Origin: Gibbula magus
Taxonomy: Eukaryota; Mollusca; Gastropoda; Trochida; Trochidae
Length of the DNA stretch: 64,000 nucleotides
Direction: 5' to 3'
NCBI GenBank assembly: GCA_936450465.1
Contig: OW388301.1
Coordinates: forward strand, 18,705,523-18,769,522
In this document: positions 11,884 to 22,191 of the stretch, one piece after another
Numbering within the stretch: the first letter of the stretch is position 1
Layout: each line of letters begins with the position of its first letter
Program-made: the position numbers and the translations under genes
The notes under the pieces: generated by a model
What the model saw: only the letters and a program-made list of their open reading frames with translations
Told to the model about the DNA's origin: nothing
Databases searched by the model: none

Positions 11884-12814
11884 TTTTAAAGACCAACAAA
11901 ACACCATGAACAGTCAATATAAAAAAGTTCATGTTCATTTATCAAATAAAAAATGAGATTACGAGGAAGACCCAGTAGATGTAGATATTGATCAATGTAT
12001 TCAAAAACGATATCATACAACAAAAACAACATATTTCAATCCACGAGTGACACATACAACAGAAGTAGAGTTACAACACGCCTTCAGACGCCAATTAAAC
12101 TAAATTTGAAAATTCAAAACATCTGTCCATATTTCTGAGAAAAACATGTTTTAAGAAATCGTTGTTTTCGAATCACCCTAACTAGATATAGGATGGTCAA
12201 AAAGGCTAAGTTGGCTTGTTTTATGACAACCTACAGTATAGTAATGATGCGTCAATAAATTTAATTCCAAGAAGGTATATATGTCGACAACATCGTATAC
12301 TATCATAATTTCCACATTTTACCTGAAACACAAAACATTATTTTTTTAAAATTATTTTTTTAAAAAAAGCTACACGTCTGTGAAGATATGGTTTCTACTT
12401 CACAAGATCTGATCTCCATGGTGTTCAACAAGAAGTGTCAATTGTTCTATTTAGATTTAGAACATTTTGAATAGTTTCCAGACCAGGCTAATTTTAGATC
12501 ACCACACCTTATGACCTCATCTTATAGTTAAAGTGAAGTGTTATTTCACTCAGTAGACTAACAGGTTAATTCACTCTGAAATTAAGTTTTTGAACTTTTA
12601 AACAATATATAGAATATATTAGTAGAATGATAATGTAATAAATACCAACGGGCTCCTTTGTTTCTCTATTAATGTTTTTAAATTCTGAAATTTCATTGAA
12701 AATTTCATTTCATTCTCTTTTTGGAGGTCAATGTATCTGCTAATTTATTCAAAATGTAAACACAAGTAAACCATGACTCCAAGATCTGAATAATGTCTTT
12801 TGTTATCAAATTAT
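11884..12814. repeat. Old segmental duplication, left arm part 2 (matches 46768-47692)
   Basis: Collinear with 46768-47692 with frequent substitutions and small indels, roughly nine bases in ten identical by eye. It ends exactly at the CAGTCAGGGACA transposon. No gene is seen. Confidence 0.8.
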
Positions 12815-13075
12815 CAGTCAGGGACATGTCGGCTTTCCGTCTCGTTACAATGTGAAGGTATGCCGTCTAAAAATCATTGTCCTATAAAGATGGCATGCCG
12901 TCTCTAAAATGTATTAGACGGTATCCCGTTTTAATGATTCAGGGAGAGTTCATTGTGTCAAATGTTAAAAAATTAAGACGGCATGCCATCTTTCTATTTC
13001 ACAAGACGACATGCTGTCTCATATTTAAAAATATAACAGCATGGCTGTATTGAGCTTACTTGGGAGTTACCGACT

Positions 13076-13176
13076 GAGACCGAGGTTCCAGTTAGAGCCC
13101 TCGCGCACGTGAGTCACGAGGCCGTGGTGTTCGTGTTTCACGTGCTCGATGGTTCGTCTAACTTGAACCCAATCTC
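13076..13176. repeat. Fold-back inside the 3.5-kb transposon
   Basis: Imperfect inverted arms of about 47 bases: GAGACCGAGGTTCCAGTTAG on the left pairs with the CTAACTTGAACCCAATCTC region on the right. CACGTG sits in both arms near the centre. GC-rich compared with its surroundings. Confidence 0.55.
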
Positions 13177-13489
13177 AACATTACATCAAACCACAAACAG
13201 AATAGACAACATTTTAGTTTTATTTTCACTTCTCGTTTGTTTGACATATTAGGGTAAAAGAGACGTGTAAAAAAAAGTGTCTATATTAGGCAGCTCACAG
13301 AAAGCATGAACTAATCGTGATGCACGTGGAAATGTACAAGTTGGTACTGTCAATGTTAATATCGCCAGCTTACATAAAAAAACACAATACAACATAGAAA
13401 TGTGCACTTCCATTTAAAGTTACTGCAGCTCGTTTATTTGCATACTTGTTTTGCTCCATTGTGTCATTTTTTAAATTTTTTTATTATTA

Positions 13490-13580
13490 TTATTTAAGTT
13501 TATACAATATATTACGTTAGAGAGTAAAACATCTCATTTCCCGACCCAATAATCCGTATCAGCAGAACAATGTTAATCCG
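13490..13580. repeat. Possible relic of the TTAA-ended MITE family
   Basis: The stretch GTAAAACATCTCATTTCCCGACCCAATAATCCGTATCAGC resembles the interior of the 3506-3867 MITE (GTAAAACATCTTATTACACAAACCAATTATCCGTA). No ends are preserved, so this is a weak call. Confidence 0.3.
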
Positions 13581-14770
13581 TATTGGTTTAAAATGGTGCG
13601 ATCTGAAAAGCGACAATTGAGTGGAACTCTTCAGTGTGAGTAGTAGTATAGTTTGCTTGGTTTCATGCAATTTGGAGAGGTTGACAGCATGATGGTTGAC
13701 CATTCCATCATGCCATATTTTAACCCCACTCTGAGTGTTAAAGAGCCATTGAGTATGTTAGTGTTTAACTACAACATTATGTTTATGTGTATCAATCGCT
13801 AGGGAAATCTACAAAACTATGACACATAATTTTCATATCACGACAATCTGATGAAAATTGGTTTTAAAGACAAGTAGATTAACGCGCGTCAATAGAATCC
13901 AACGTCATACTATCAGCTTTTACTTTTCTGTATATAAACCGTACCATCCAGCAACATTTCCGAGGCATGTTGGCTTATCAATTTTACAAGTCTCAACAAT
14001 GTCAACCCATATGAAGCTCGTTTTTCTCAAGTGTTTTCAGCTGAATGTGACAATTGTTATAATTTCATGTTTCAAAAGATCCTGTTAATATACAAATTAT
14101 TGACATGTTACCTGTTAAATGTATTTTATTGTGATTATACCAGCAAACTATGACAGATATAATATCTGTAAAAACTACATAATTGAAATAAATGGTAAAT
14201 TAATAAACGCCAAAAACGTATATTTATATTTTTTAAATACTCATACTCTGTTTGTTTGTTTGTTTGTTTTTATGTTTATTTGCGAGTAAACTACACTGTT
14301 TCGCGCTTGAAAATAATAGACTTGATCTATATATGTAAACTGGAAAAGTATCATACTTATTTTGGGTCGAAAAAAAGTAAATTTGCGAAAGACTAAGAGT
14401 ATTTATTTCAATACGAAAATACGAAATGTCTATTACATACACAATGGCTCTTATAGGTATAGCTTAATCAGTCCGAATGCTTAAACTTCTTTCGAGCAGG
14501 CAATTTAGTGTGAACACCTTAAATGACAGGGCCGGAAAACATTCGTAAAAGAATTATGAAATCGTTTCAGGGGTCTTATTTAGCAATTGGTTACACTGTT
14601 TATGTATCTTTTCGTGAGAGAAATGGATTTTTAGTTAGAACGGCGTGCTATAGTTGCTATTGTGACAAAAATAAGACTACTATGAAAACTTATAACCATT
14701 TTGGTCAAATAAAATATAAGAAATCTAATTAATTGCTCAATCAATTGCAGAGAAATGTCATTCTCATGTA

Positions 14771-14840
14771 TCTGGTTGTAGTGTTAGTTCACTCGACCAG
14801 AAACCATCAGGTTGCAGGTTCGATCCCACAGTTCCTCGAA
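14771..14840 (+). repeat. tRNA-derived SINE head, relic
   Basis: A pol III A-box-like GTAGTGTTAGTTCA is followed at tRNA-like distance by GGTTCGATCCC, a good B box. It does not fold as a complete tRNA and no 3' tail is obvious. It is probably the degraded head of a tRNA-derived SINE inserted in the transposon. Confidence 0.45.
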
Positions 14841-15184
14841 CGTATTTGTGATCAGTGTAAAAGTGCCAATTCATCTGCCATCTTATACAAACGTTTGATG
14901 TAAAATGAGGAAGATTGTCACAGCATTAACATTTTACATCGAAATATGTAATATTTTGTCTGTGGAAATAGAGTTATTACATAACAACAGTGAACTTTGA
15001 GTTTGAATTATGTTGTTTGAAAATAGCCTGCATCATTAGCGTTTTGATAGTCAAGCCGTTCATTAGTAACAGTGTAAGAGATGTTTATATATGTGTTGAC
15101 AAGATTAAATTCATCATTGATGATGCTGATACCTTTCTATTATTTGTAATAAATGCCTTCAGTGGTTTCGATACTTAGCATATA

Positions 15185-15361
15185 CAGTCAGGCCTCGATA
15201 ATCCGAACGCTTCCGTTTTTCATCAAACACGTTCGGATAGTGAAATATTCGGACTACTGAGTACTGAGGACAATTAAAGAGATTAGTTTGGTTACATCTT
15301 CCTACCGTTCGGAAACTGCGAGATTCGGATTATCGGTGGCCGGATTATCGCGGCTTACCTG
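15185..15361. mobile_element. 177-bp pogo/Tigger-like MITE
   Basis: It starts CAGTCAGGCCTCGATAATCC and ends in the inverted GGATTATCGCGGCTTACCTG, with TA duplicated on both sides. The interior CGTTCGGATAGTGAAATATTCG matches the end regions of the element at 6771-8001, so this is an internally deleted relative. It is nested inside the 3.5-kb transposon. Confidence 0.75.
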
Positions 15362-16311
15362 TATAGTTAAAGACATCAAAACAAGGTTAAGATAGTTTAC
15401 AATTACTAAAATTAAATTCCATAAAGACTTATAGCTGTTTGCTGACATACTGTCCAAACATACTTGACTGATCAGACCTTAGATAAAACAATATATGAGG
15501 TTGAAGCCATACATTTTCTTAATCGACAATTTATGACCCCTATCTGCCTAGACGATTGTACACATATTTTAGGGCCACACCAGATCTACAATTTATAATC
15601 CCCATCTGCCAAGCTGTCGACGAAGAAGACGACACATGTTGATTTTTTTTAACCTGTGGTCCTTGGTTGAGATCACAGATTCCAATGGGAAAAAGTTTTA
15701 ACACACGATAAGACAATATGTTTTAGACGGCATGCCATCTGTATAAGACAATATTTTAGACGGAATACTGTCTTTAAGTAAAGAGACGGAAAGCCGTCAT
15801 TTATTCATAAAAATATATTTAACTTAAATTTCAAATAATGATGTCTCCCTTCGGACAATAAAGACGGCATGCCGTCAAAATTATTTAAAGATGGCATGCC
15901 GTCCAGAATTATATTTTTTTTATTAGATTGCATGTCGTCTGATATCACAAAATATTCCCAAAATATGCCCATTTACTAAAAGAAATGATTTTCTTTTTGC
16001 ATATCCCTATACTGTAATATCTTAACTTTGAGTATGCACTCTTTGAGTTAAATACTTGGCACAGATATTGAGATATATCGATAAAATCACTACCACTCCT
16101 CACTCTGCTTTTCAAAGTTTTTCTCATTTTCTCTGGTCTGAAAGAGAGTATCCATCTTTTTGTTGTTCAGATCATCAGAGGGAAGGAGGCCTTTATTGTT
16201 TCTAACATATTATAGCTTTGTCTGACCCTGTGTTTTCTATATGCTTGAAAGAATGGTTAAGCTATTTTATAGTGTTTTAGACGGCACGTCTACGTGTCCC
16301 TGACTGATTAT

Positions 16312-16887
16312 GACTAAGTGCAATATTTGAAAAATTGTCATATTGTCCTTTTTTAAGTGTTTCACTAAAATGCACACTTCAAACTGCAGTTGTTTGTTCA
16401 AATGAAGGACAAGACATTGATGTGTTTCTTACCATTTTGAAAACTTTTCACTGACACAAGCGGGGGTGTACGATTGAGCTGTAGCTGTTAGATGAGGAAG
16501 TTGTATCTCATTACTACAATAACATTAGACAATCTACAGATTTACACCATGCTTATTGATGTATCATGTCTACCATTGATTGATTGATGTAATATAATGG
16601 TCATGTAGCAAAATAAATTTTTCAATATATAGACATATACGTCAATCAGTTTTATATTGTACTATGTAATGCATCCAACATACATTTATAAGTTGAGACT
16701 GCATTTATAATTGAAACTGAGGTATGTTTACGCTGTTACATACACTTTGAAAATAATTAAAGGTACATCCACTATGTTCTTTTGGGTCACGTGTGCTAAA
16801 CGTTATGAATTGTGTTATGTTATTAGGAAGTACTGATTGTTGCCGAAAATTGCCCTTTTGATCTTAGTCGACTTAATATATTGATGA
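16312..16887. repeat. Old segmental duplication, left arm part 3 (matches 47693-48265)
   Basis: Collinear with 47693-48265 with several substitutions and one-base indels per hundred bases. Similarity then jumps to near identity from 16888 onward. No gene is seen. Confidence 0.8.
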
Positions 16888-17383
16888 TATGAACGTAAAA
16901 GTAGTGATTTCTGCTCAAAAACCGGCCAATGTACCGCGTGTGGCCATGGCGCGCGCCATTGAGGCAAACTTAATTTTTTAATCTTATTTATAACAGACAA
17001 ACTTATAAATTTGGATAGATCATGTTTAAAAGGTCATATAACTACTAATGGGACGTATAACTTCGGTTTCTGGACAGAACGATGTCACTCTATTTTAATT
17101 GGAAACTAGTAATTATAATATATTTGGTGATTCGGGATGAATATGCAAGCTGAGTGAATTAATCGCGCTGTAAAAAGCACCTGAGTGAATGAGCTGAGTG
17201 AATTTATTTGTATTGTAGACAGCACATGTGGTGAGTCGGAACGTATTAAAGGGAGGCTGATCGGTAGGCCTAGTCATAAGCTGGCCCCTAGCTGACCGCT
17301 AAGGTGCCACCCCTGCCAAGTTCTTAGCGCGGTTAATTACTTCGAGCCAGTCGACCGTGAACTGAAACTGGGTTCCCTCCACG

Positions 17384-17467
17384 CCACGAGACGTGGACCA
17401 CGAGAGGGGAAATCCCTTTTTGACATCTAATCGCTGATTGGTCCATTGTCATCGTAACGTATATAAA
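17384..17467 (+). promoter_or_regulatory. Promoter of the CXC/P2X7-ballast gene, copy 1
   Basis: A TATATAAA box at 17460-17467 lies about 30 bases before the chosen ATG. An inverted CCAAT box (ATTGG, 17437-17441) sits 20 bases further upstream, and the CCACGAGACGTGG stem at 17384-17396 is nearby. The 17240-17480 stretch is clearly more GC- and CpG-rich than its surroundings. Confidence 0.55.
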
Positions 17468-17497
17468 CAAGGCAACCATCATGGCGGACAGTCAAAC

Positions 17498-20336
17498 ATG
17501 GCTAGTGTTTCCGCAATGTCTTGTCGCCGTAAGAACACATGTAATAGTCGAGTGAAGAGAGGCACATGTCCTTGCCGAACTGCCGGTAAACCCTGCACCG
17601 ATCTCTGCAGCTGTGGATGGAATGTTCCCTGCATTAATAAGGAGACTCCAAAAAAGCGGGACCTGTTTCCCTGTCCGAACGACTCTATTGTTGATGTGGC
17701 TACTGAGGTATGTAAACAGGAATTCTTTCGTGAATATCCTGTTCATAAATTAAAAAAAACTAAGCTCTATTGTATTTGTGAGCAAACATCGGTCTTATAT
17801 TCGATATTTAACTATTATAAAAAAAATGATGGCTTATCCGTATATTTTTTCTGTGATATTGAAAAAAATGTAAATGATAACATTTCCTATGTACGTCACA
17901 ATGTAATACGGTACCCCAGGTAATGGCGTTGTCAAATTGCATGCACTTGATTGTTTCTGTGTTTAATTGAGGAATATTTGTTATAAATAATAGCAAGATA
18001 TCATAATCATCAAAATTCATAATCTTATAAGAAACAGCATCAAATTGTTTTATTGGTAAATGTTGGTAAATGTTAGAACTCGTATTAAAAAAGAATTAAT
18101 CACACAGGAGCTGCAGGAGTCAGATCTCATTGACAGTGAGGATGAATGGCAACATGCACCACCTCCAGTCAGAGTGCCTGTCTACTTCCAGTCAGGACAG
18201 AAAATGAAGAAGACTACAAACAGAGGGCGCACTGCAAAGAAGAGGCCTCAAGTGGATGTCGATATACCGGTATATTGAATTGACAGACACACAGAGTTGC
18301 AGAAATATTTTATGAAAGTGTTACGCGTCACATGAAATGTTACAGTATAAATGTAATAGCATGAAATATAACTCATCACCAAACCAAATCATTGGTCTAT
18401 GAGACTTTTAAAATACTTTTATGATATATGTAACCGTCATAAATATGTTCATAATATAAAAATAATACAGAGGTAAACAATAATAATGTTATTATTGTAT
18501 TTATCCTCTCACACTAATCTGTACTTCTATCATGTATACCCAGATAATGAAATATCAATTTAAGTTTTGCCTTTCATTGTGAAAACTGCTAACACGTTTT
18601 GAACGATTGCATTTAGAACTTCCCGACTGGGTGGTTGACTGAAATATCTTCCTCCTGTTTACTGGGGTTCACTTTTCTTACATTTTCTAACAGAAACAGA
18701 AACATGTCTTTAGTATACCTAATACTCTCATAATGATGTAATTATTGTGAAGCTACAGATCTTAAATATTAAATTTTTCCTTATAACACCTACATAATTA
18801 CACAATTACCTACATAATTATTTCCATGAAATTGATGTGACATTCAGAACTGACCCACCAGTCAATGCTGTCCATGTACGGCTGAGACTAGCTGTTGACC
18901 TGGCTTCAAACCATGTCGGGGTAGATACACATTTATCTCTAATTAAAACTTTACCTGAAAGCTTGTACTTTTAATGTTGCATAAATGTAAGTGGCCCAAA
19001 TATATCTTCAGCAGGAAGATCTAAGTTATTGCATCGCATAGAATATACCGAAAAAGAACTTTGTATGAACCATGAATTTAGTCAATGATGACAATTACTC
19101 TTTTGGTAAAATCGAGAAAGAAAGCTTGGATCAAGTATTTATGGATTGTGATCTTGTAAAATATTTCTGGCTGAGTGTGGAACTCTTTTTTCAATTAAGA
19201 TTTGGTATTGCTTTGGACATAACTGCTATTCTCTTTGGCTTTCCTGCTCAATCTAAATTGACAAATAACTTATTCTATTGAGCAAACGATATATCTTTTT
19301 ATGTAGCCTTCAGGCGAGGCCTTAGCAATTGACAAGGCCATAAAGAATTACAAACAAGCTTAAGCTGTTGAACATTTTATTGCCTGCAAAAAAACAAATT
19401 CACTGCATTTAATTAAAAATGGTCTCCATTATGAAACATTCTGAATGTAACTGGATGTTCAAAATTTTACCCTGTGTACATTATAGCCAATTCATTGAAC
19501 ACAAAATTGTACCTTTTGCTGAATAATGTTCATGTCATGACAAAATAAGTTATTATTATGTTTATTTCATATGTACTCAGGTTACGTCTGCCACTGACAC
19601 TCCAGTAAGAAGAAAGGTTGCCAGGAGGAAGACTTCCACTCCGCATCATGGGACTGCAACTGCTGAACAACCTCTTGTTCAACGCCATCACCAATCTGTC
19701 AAGGTACTTAATTCAGAAACAGATTAGATCTAATATGAAACTCTATACTAAGACATTTAATACAAACATTTCTAAACTCACCAAGAAATAAACGAGTAAA
19801 TGATAAAAGGAGCGACAAAAATTAAGCAAACTGTTTACATTGCACGAAAACAACACACTACTTGCTCTGTGGTGTTACACTTGTTTAATATTAGCGTATT
19901 AATATTACACTGCAAGTAATATTAAAATTGCTTGTTCACTTTTTCTATAACACAAGAAATGCTTGTTTCACAGGAGTTTGCAGCAACACTGAACGAAGAA
20001 GGGTTGTGGTCCATAGCGGTGGAGTTGCTGAGCAGAGATCAAGCAGCCTTCCAGGACTTCGTGCTGGGATACAGACCAGGACAGCCAGTGCCTCCTTCTT
20101 CCCCATCCCAGCCTGCAAGTCCTCCATGTCGCTGTGGATTCTGCCGCCCGATTCCCACACAAGCGGAGCAGAAGTGTTGCTGGACAAGAGGTTCAAGTTG
20201 CTGTGTCACCCATGCGCCCAACTTTTACACCGTTGTCACTCCGGCGATTCTGGACCTAGCAATGGCGCACTACAACGACTTTATGGTCCACGACCAAGAG
20301 AGGAACAATGCTGCATATCGTCACCAAGCTTACTGA
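17498..20336 (+). CDS. CXC-like Cys cluster plus P2X7 ballast-domain protein, cut by a late TGA (copy 1)
   Basis: Four phase-0 exons with GT-AG borders are 17498-17707, 18108-18269, 19581-19703 and 19974-20336. Exon 1 (residues 1-70) has eight cysteines (9, 15, 24, 26, 33, 37, 39, 45) in a CPCRTAGKPCTDLCSC context resembling CXC/tesmin zinc domains. Exon 2 is acidic, then basic (KMKKTTNRGRTAKKRP). Exon 3 is basic. Exon 4 matches the zinc-binding cytosolic ballast domain of P2X7 receptors: CRCGFC at 217-222, CC at 233-234 and CCVTH at 241-245, then RNNAAYRHQAY. At codon 286 a TGA stands where the family has arginine (CGA to TGA). The same frame stays open for 43 more codons with family-like sequence ([16 protein letters not shown]) to a TAA at 20466-20468. 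No channel transmembrane helices or ATP-binding ectodomain exist, so this is not a P2X receptor. A nuclear zinc/DNA-binding role is inferred. The stop makes it truncated or a recent pseudogene. Confidence 0.7.
18980..19560 (+). pseudogene. 3' relic of an L1-like LINE in the third intron interval (copy 1)
   Basis: The frame at 19072-19281 contains KESLDQVFMDCDLVKYFW, which resembles the C-terminal zinc-knuckle region of L1/Tx1 ORF2 proteins (usually C-x2-C...H-x3-C). Here the first cysteines appear as Y and G. After the stop near 19281 the match continues through KRYIFLCSLQAR and KNYKQA..AVEHF to about 19430. It is not part of the surrounding gene. It belongs to a different LINE copy from the one at 27634-30809. 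Confidence 0.6.
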
Positions 20337-20579
20337 CAGTTCACGCTCCAGAGGTTCGGGAGACTGGGTGCGGGAAACCGAAGAGTAGTTCCCTCCTGTG
20401 TTGTTCTTGCCGTCAGGGAAAGGTTTCCTGACCCAGAAGGACAATACACTGGATTCATCGGTAATTAACTGACAATATGTATTTATTCTAATTATTAAAA
20501 TTGTGGATGAGAGATAATGAATTCTACCAGCCTGCTCCCTACATGTCTTTGGTATCGAATTTTGACTATGTCAAAATGT

Positions 20580-20585
20580 AATAAA
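20580..20585 (+). terminator. Polyadenylation signal, copy 1 P2X7-ballast gene
   Basis: AATAAA lies about 110 bases after the TAA at 20466-20468, in the expected place for a 3' end. The matching signal in copy 2 is at 51956-51961. Confidence 0.45.
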
Positions 20586-20865
20586 CAATAAGTGTAGAAA
20601 TATATAATATATTATAATATATAGATGTTTTATGTTCCCTGGTTTGTTTTATTCAACGATATATGCACAAAGAGTTTTCTGTTTCTTTTATGATATACCC
20701 GTAGCAATTTTTATATGAAAATGGTTGAAAATGTATGGTATTTTAGACAAATACATTTTACAAAATGTCATCCATTGATAATTGATTAATAAATTTATGA
20801 GTTATTTTTTTCTCATTACAACCATGTTGTTGTCCTTGTTGATACAAATGATCTCTCATTATACA

Positions 20866-21182
20866 GGGGGCGGGATAGCGTAGTGGTTAGCGCATTCGGC
20901 TTCGGATCAAGAGGTCCGGGGTTCGAATCCCGCCAGGGGCACGGCAACTTTTTCTGCAGTAGAGAACTGTTCTACACGCAGTAAGGTTTGGGTGCAATGC
21001 TACACTGAATTTCAGCGTAAAACCTGAACCCATGGTTCGCTAGTTCCAGCCGATACTCGCAGGTTTCACCGCATAACATAGCCACATGGCGTTGCGGGCT
21101 TTCTCCCTGCCGTAATACTAGCAGCCGCGATATAAGTGAAATACTCTTGAAAGCGGCGTTAAACCCAAACTCACTCACTCAC
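20866..21182 (+). mobile_element. tRNA-derived SINE with TCAC tail, copy 1
   Basis: The head GGGGGCGGGATAGCG...AGTGGTTAGCGCA has a pol III A box, and GGTTCGAATCC is a B box. The body includes the GGCGTTAAACCCAAACTCAC 3' end and a (TCAC)n tail. A 13-bp target-site duplication, CTCTCATTATACA, flanks it. It interrupts one of two tandem 105-bp units (20806-21230 and 21241-21340 share the ATGTTGTTGTCCTTGTT core). A reverse-oriented relative is at 35314-35621. Confidence 0.9.
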
Positions 21183-21345
21183 TCTCATTATACAACCCAA
21201 TTAAAAATATAACCAAATGTATATATGTTTTGACAAAATATTTTTTACTCATTAGAATCATGTTGTTGTCCTTGTTAATACAACAATCAAATCATCTCTC
21301 ATTATACAACCCAATTAAAAATATAGCCAAATGTATATATACACA

Positions 21346-22191
21346 CCATATTGTTCTGTTGTTCATTGCCTTAATCAACACTTGAGATGCAAGCAGTTTT
21401 ATTGCAGCCTCGATTGATATTCCAACACTGGTGTGATCATTATGTAATAGTCTGGTCTACTTCCTGGGTGGGATATCCACTTGGTTACATAATCCAAGTA
21501 GCAATTATCACTCATTATCAGGGGGTTACTCACATATTGTAACTAAAATTGCTTTTTCATAATGTGCAGTTCTGTTGCAAATATGATAGGTGTCTTGTCT
21601 CTTGGTAGTATTCCAGTTGTAAACCAGAAACAAATAAATTAAAAAGTAAATATTTGATTAAAACAGTATTTTATTTCCATATATTACACACTATATTTAG
21701 ATAAATACAAATACAAATATGATTAGCAAAAAGGCTGAAATAGCCTATATAAAAAGACTTCTTAAAATATAACAAATAAGTTACATATATGGAAAATATT
21801 TGTAAATATGTCAGGTATATACATATATATTTAGGTATGTGTGATAAATGTTTTGAATACATCATGAGTCTTGCCTACTCGAAAGCAACAAGTGTTCGAA
21901 AATTATGAGCCATTATTCCTTCTAACATTTCTGACAAGTACAATGAACTTGTTGATGCCTCGGACACCATGGAAGGAGACATATATAAACGTAATTAAGA
22001 TACCCACGGCATTAAAACAATTGCGGACAATGGGACCGCCGACGGGCGCGTCTTCTATTTCTAAGAAACTGTATTAACTGGATAACTGGACCTATCACTT
22101 AAGTTTTTGATTATATGCCATAGTCACATCGACTCGGACAGAGTGCTCATAATCACATAATGAGAACCACTGTGCAGCCTGTCAATAACCT
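21346..22191. other. Spacer between the two convergent genes, copy 1
   Basis: AT-rich 3'-flanking DNA shared by the plus-strand P2X7-ballast gene and the minus-strand transposase pseudogene. The short frames at 21671-22077 show no recognisable product. Confidence 0.5.

Larger units (their letters stand above)
12815..16306. mobile_element. 3.5-kb nonautonomous DNA transposon with palindrome-rich subterminal arrays
   Basis: The ends are perfect 12-bp inverted repeats (CAGTCAGGGACA...TGTCCCTGACTG) flanked by a 5-bp direct repeat ATTAT (12810-12814, 16307-16311). The paralogous arm at 47688-47692 is an empty site with a single TTAT, which proves insertion. Near both ends (12833-13020, 15722-15940) lie repeated versions of the 14-bp palindrome GACGGCATGCCGTC, probably transposase-binding sites. 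No transposase is encoded. The interior holds a fold-back (13076-13176), a tRNA-derived SINE relic (near 14771) and a Tigger-like MITE (15185-15361). The superfamily is uncertain. Confidence 0.85.

Noticed and set aside
16751..17280. TTAA sites at 16758 and 17249 as left end of a Kolobok-like element
   Set aside because: No inverted counterpart (for example CAGCCTCCCTTTAA) was found on the right side up to 31 kb.
17438..17497. Upstream in-frame extension of exon 1
   Set aside because: It begins at a non-ATG codon and crosses the TATA box, so it would lie upstream of transcription start.
19928..20431. A 167-residue frame overlapping exon 4 of the P2X7-ballast gene in another frame
   Set aside because: The +1-shifted frame (from 19932) carries the recognisable ballast domain with its cysteines and a consensus splice acceptor. 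The longer overlapping frame is a shadow, as are the minus-strand frames over the same bases.
17498..20468. Calling the gene a P2X purinoceptor
   Set aside because: Only the cytosolic ballast domain is present. No ectodomain or transmembrane helices are encoded, and the N-terminus is a CXC-like cysteine cluster.
20880..20945. Genuine tRNA gene
   Set aside because: The A and B boxes belong to a SINE head: the sequence continues into a SINE body with target duplication, and the cloverleaf stems do not pair well.
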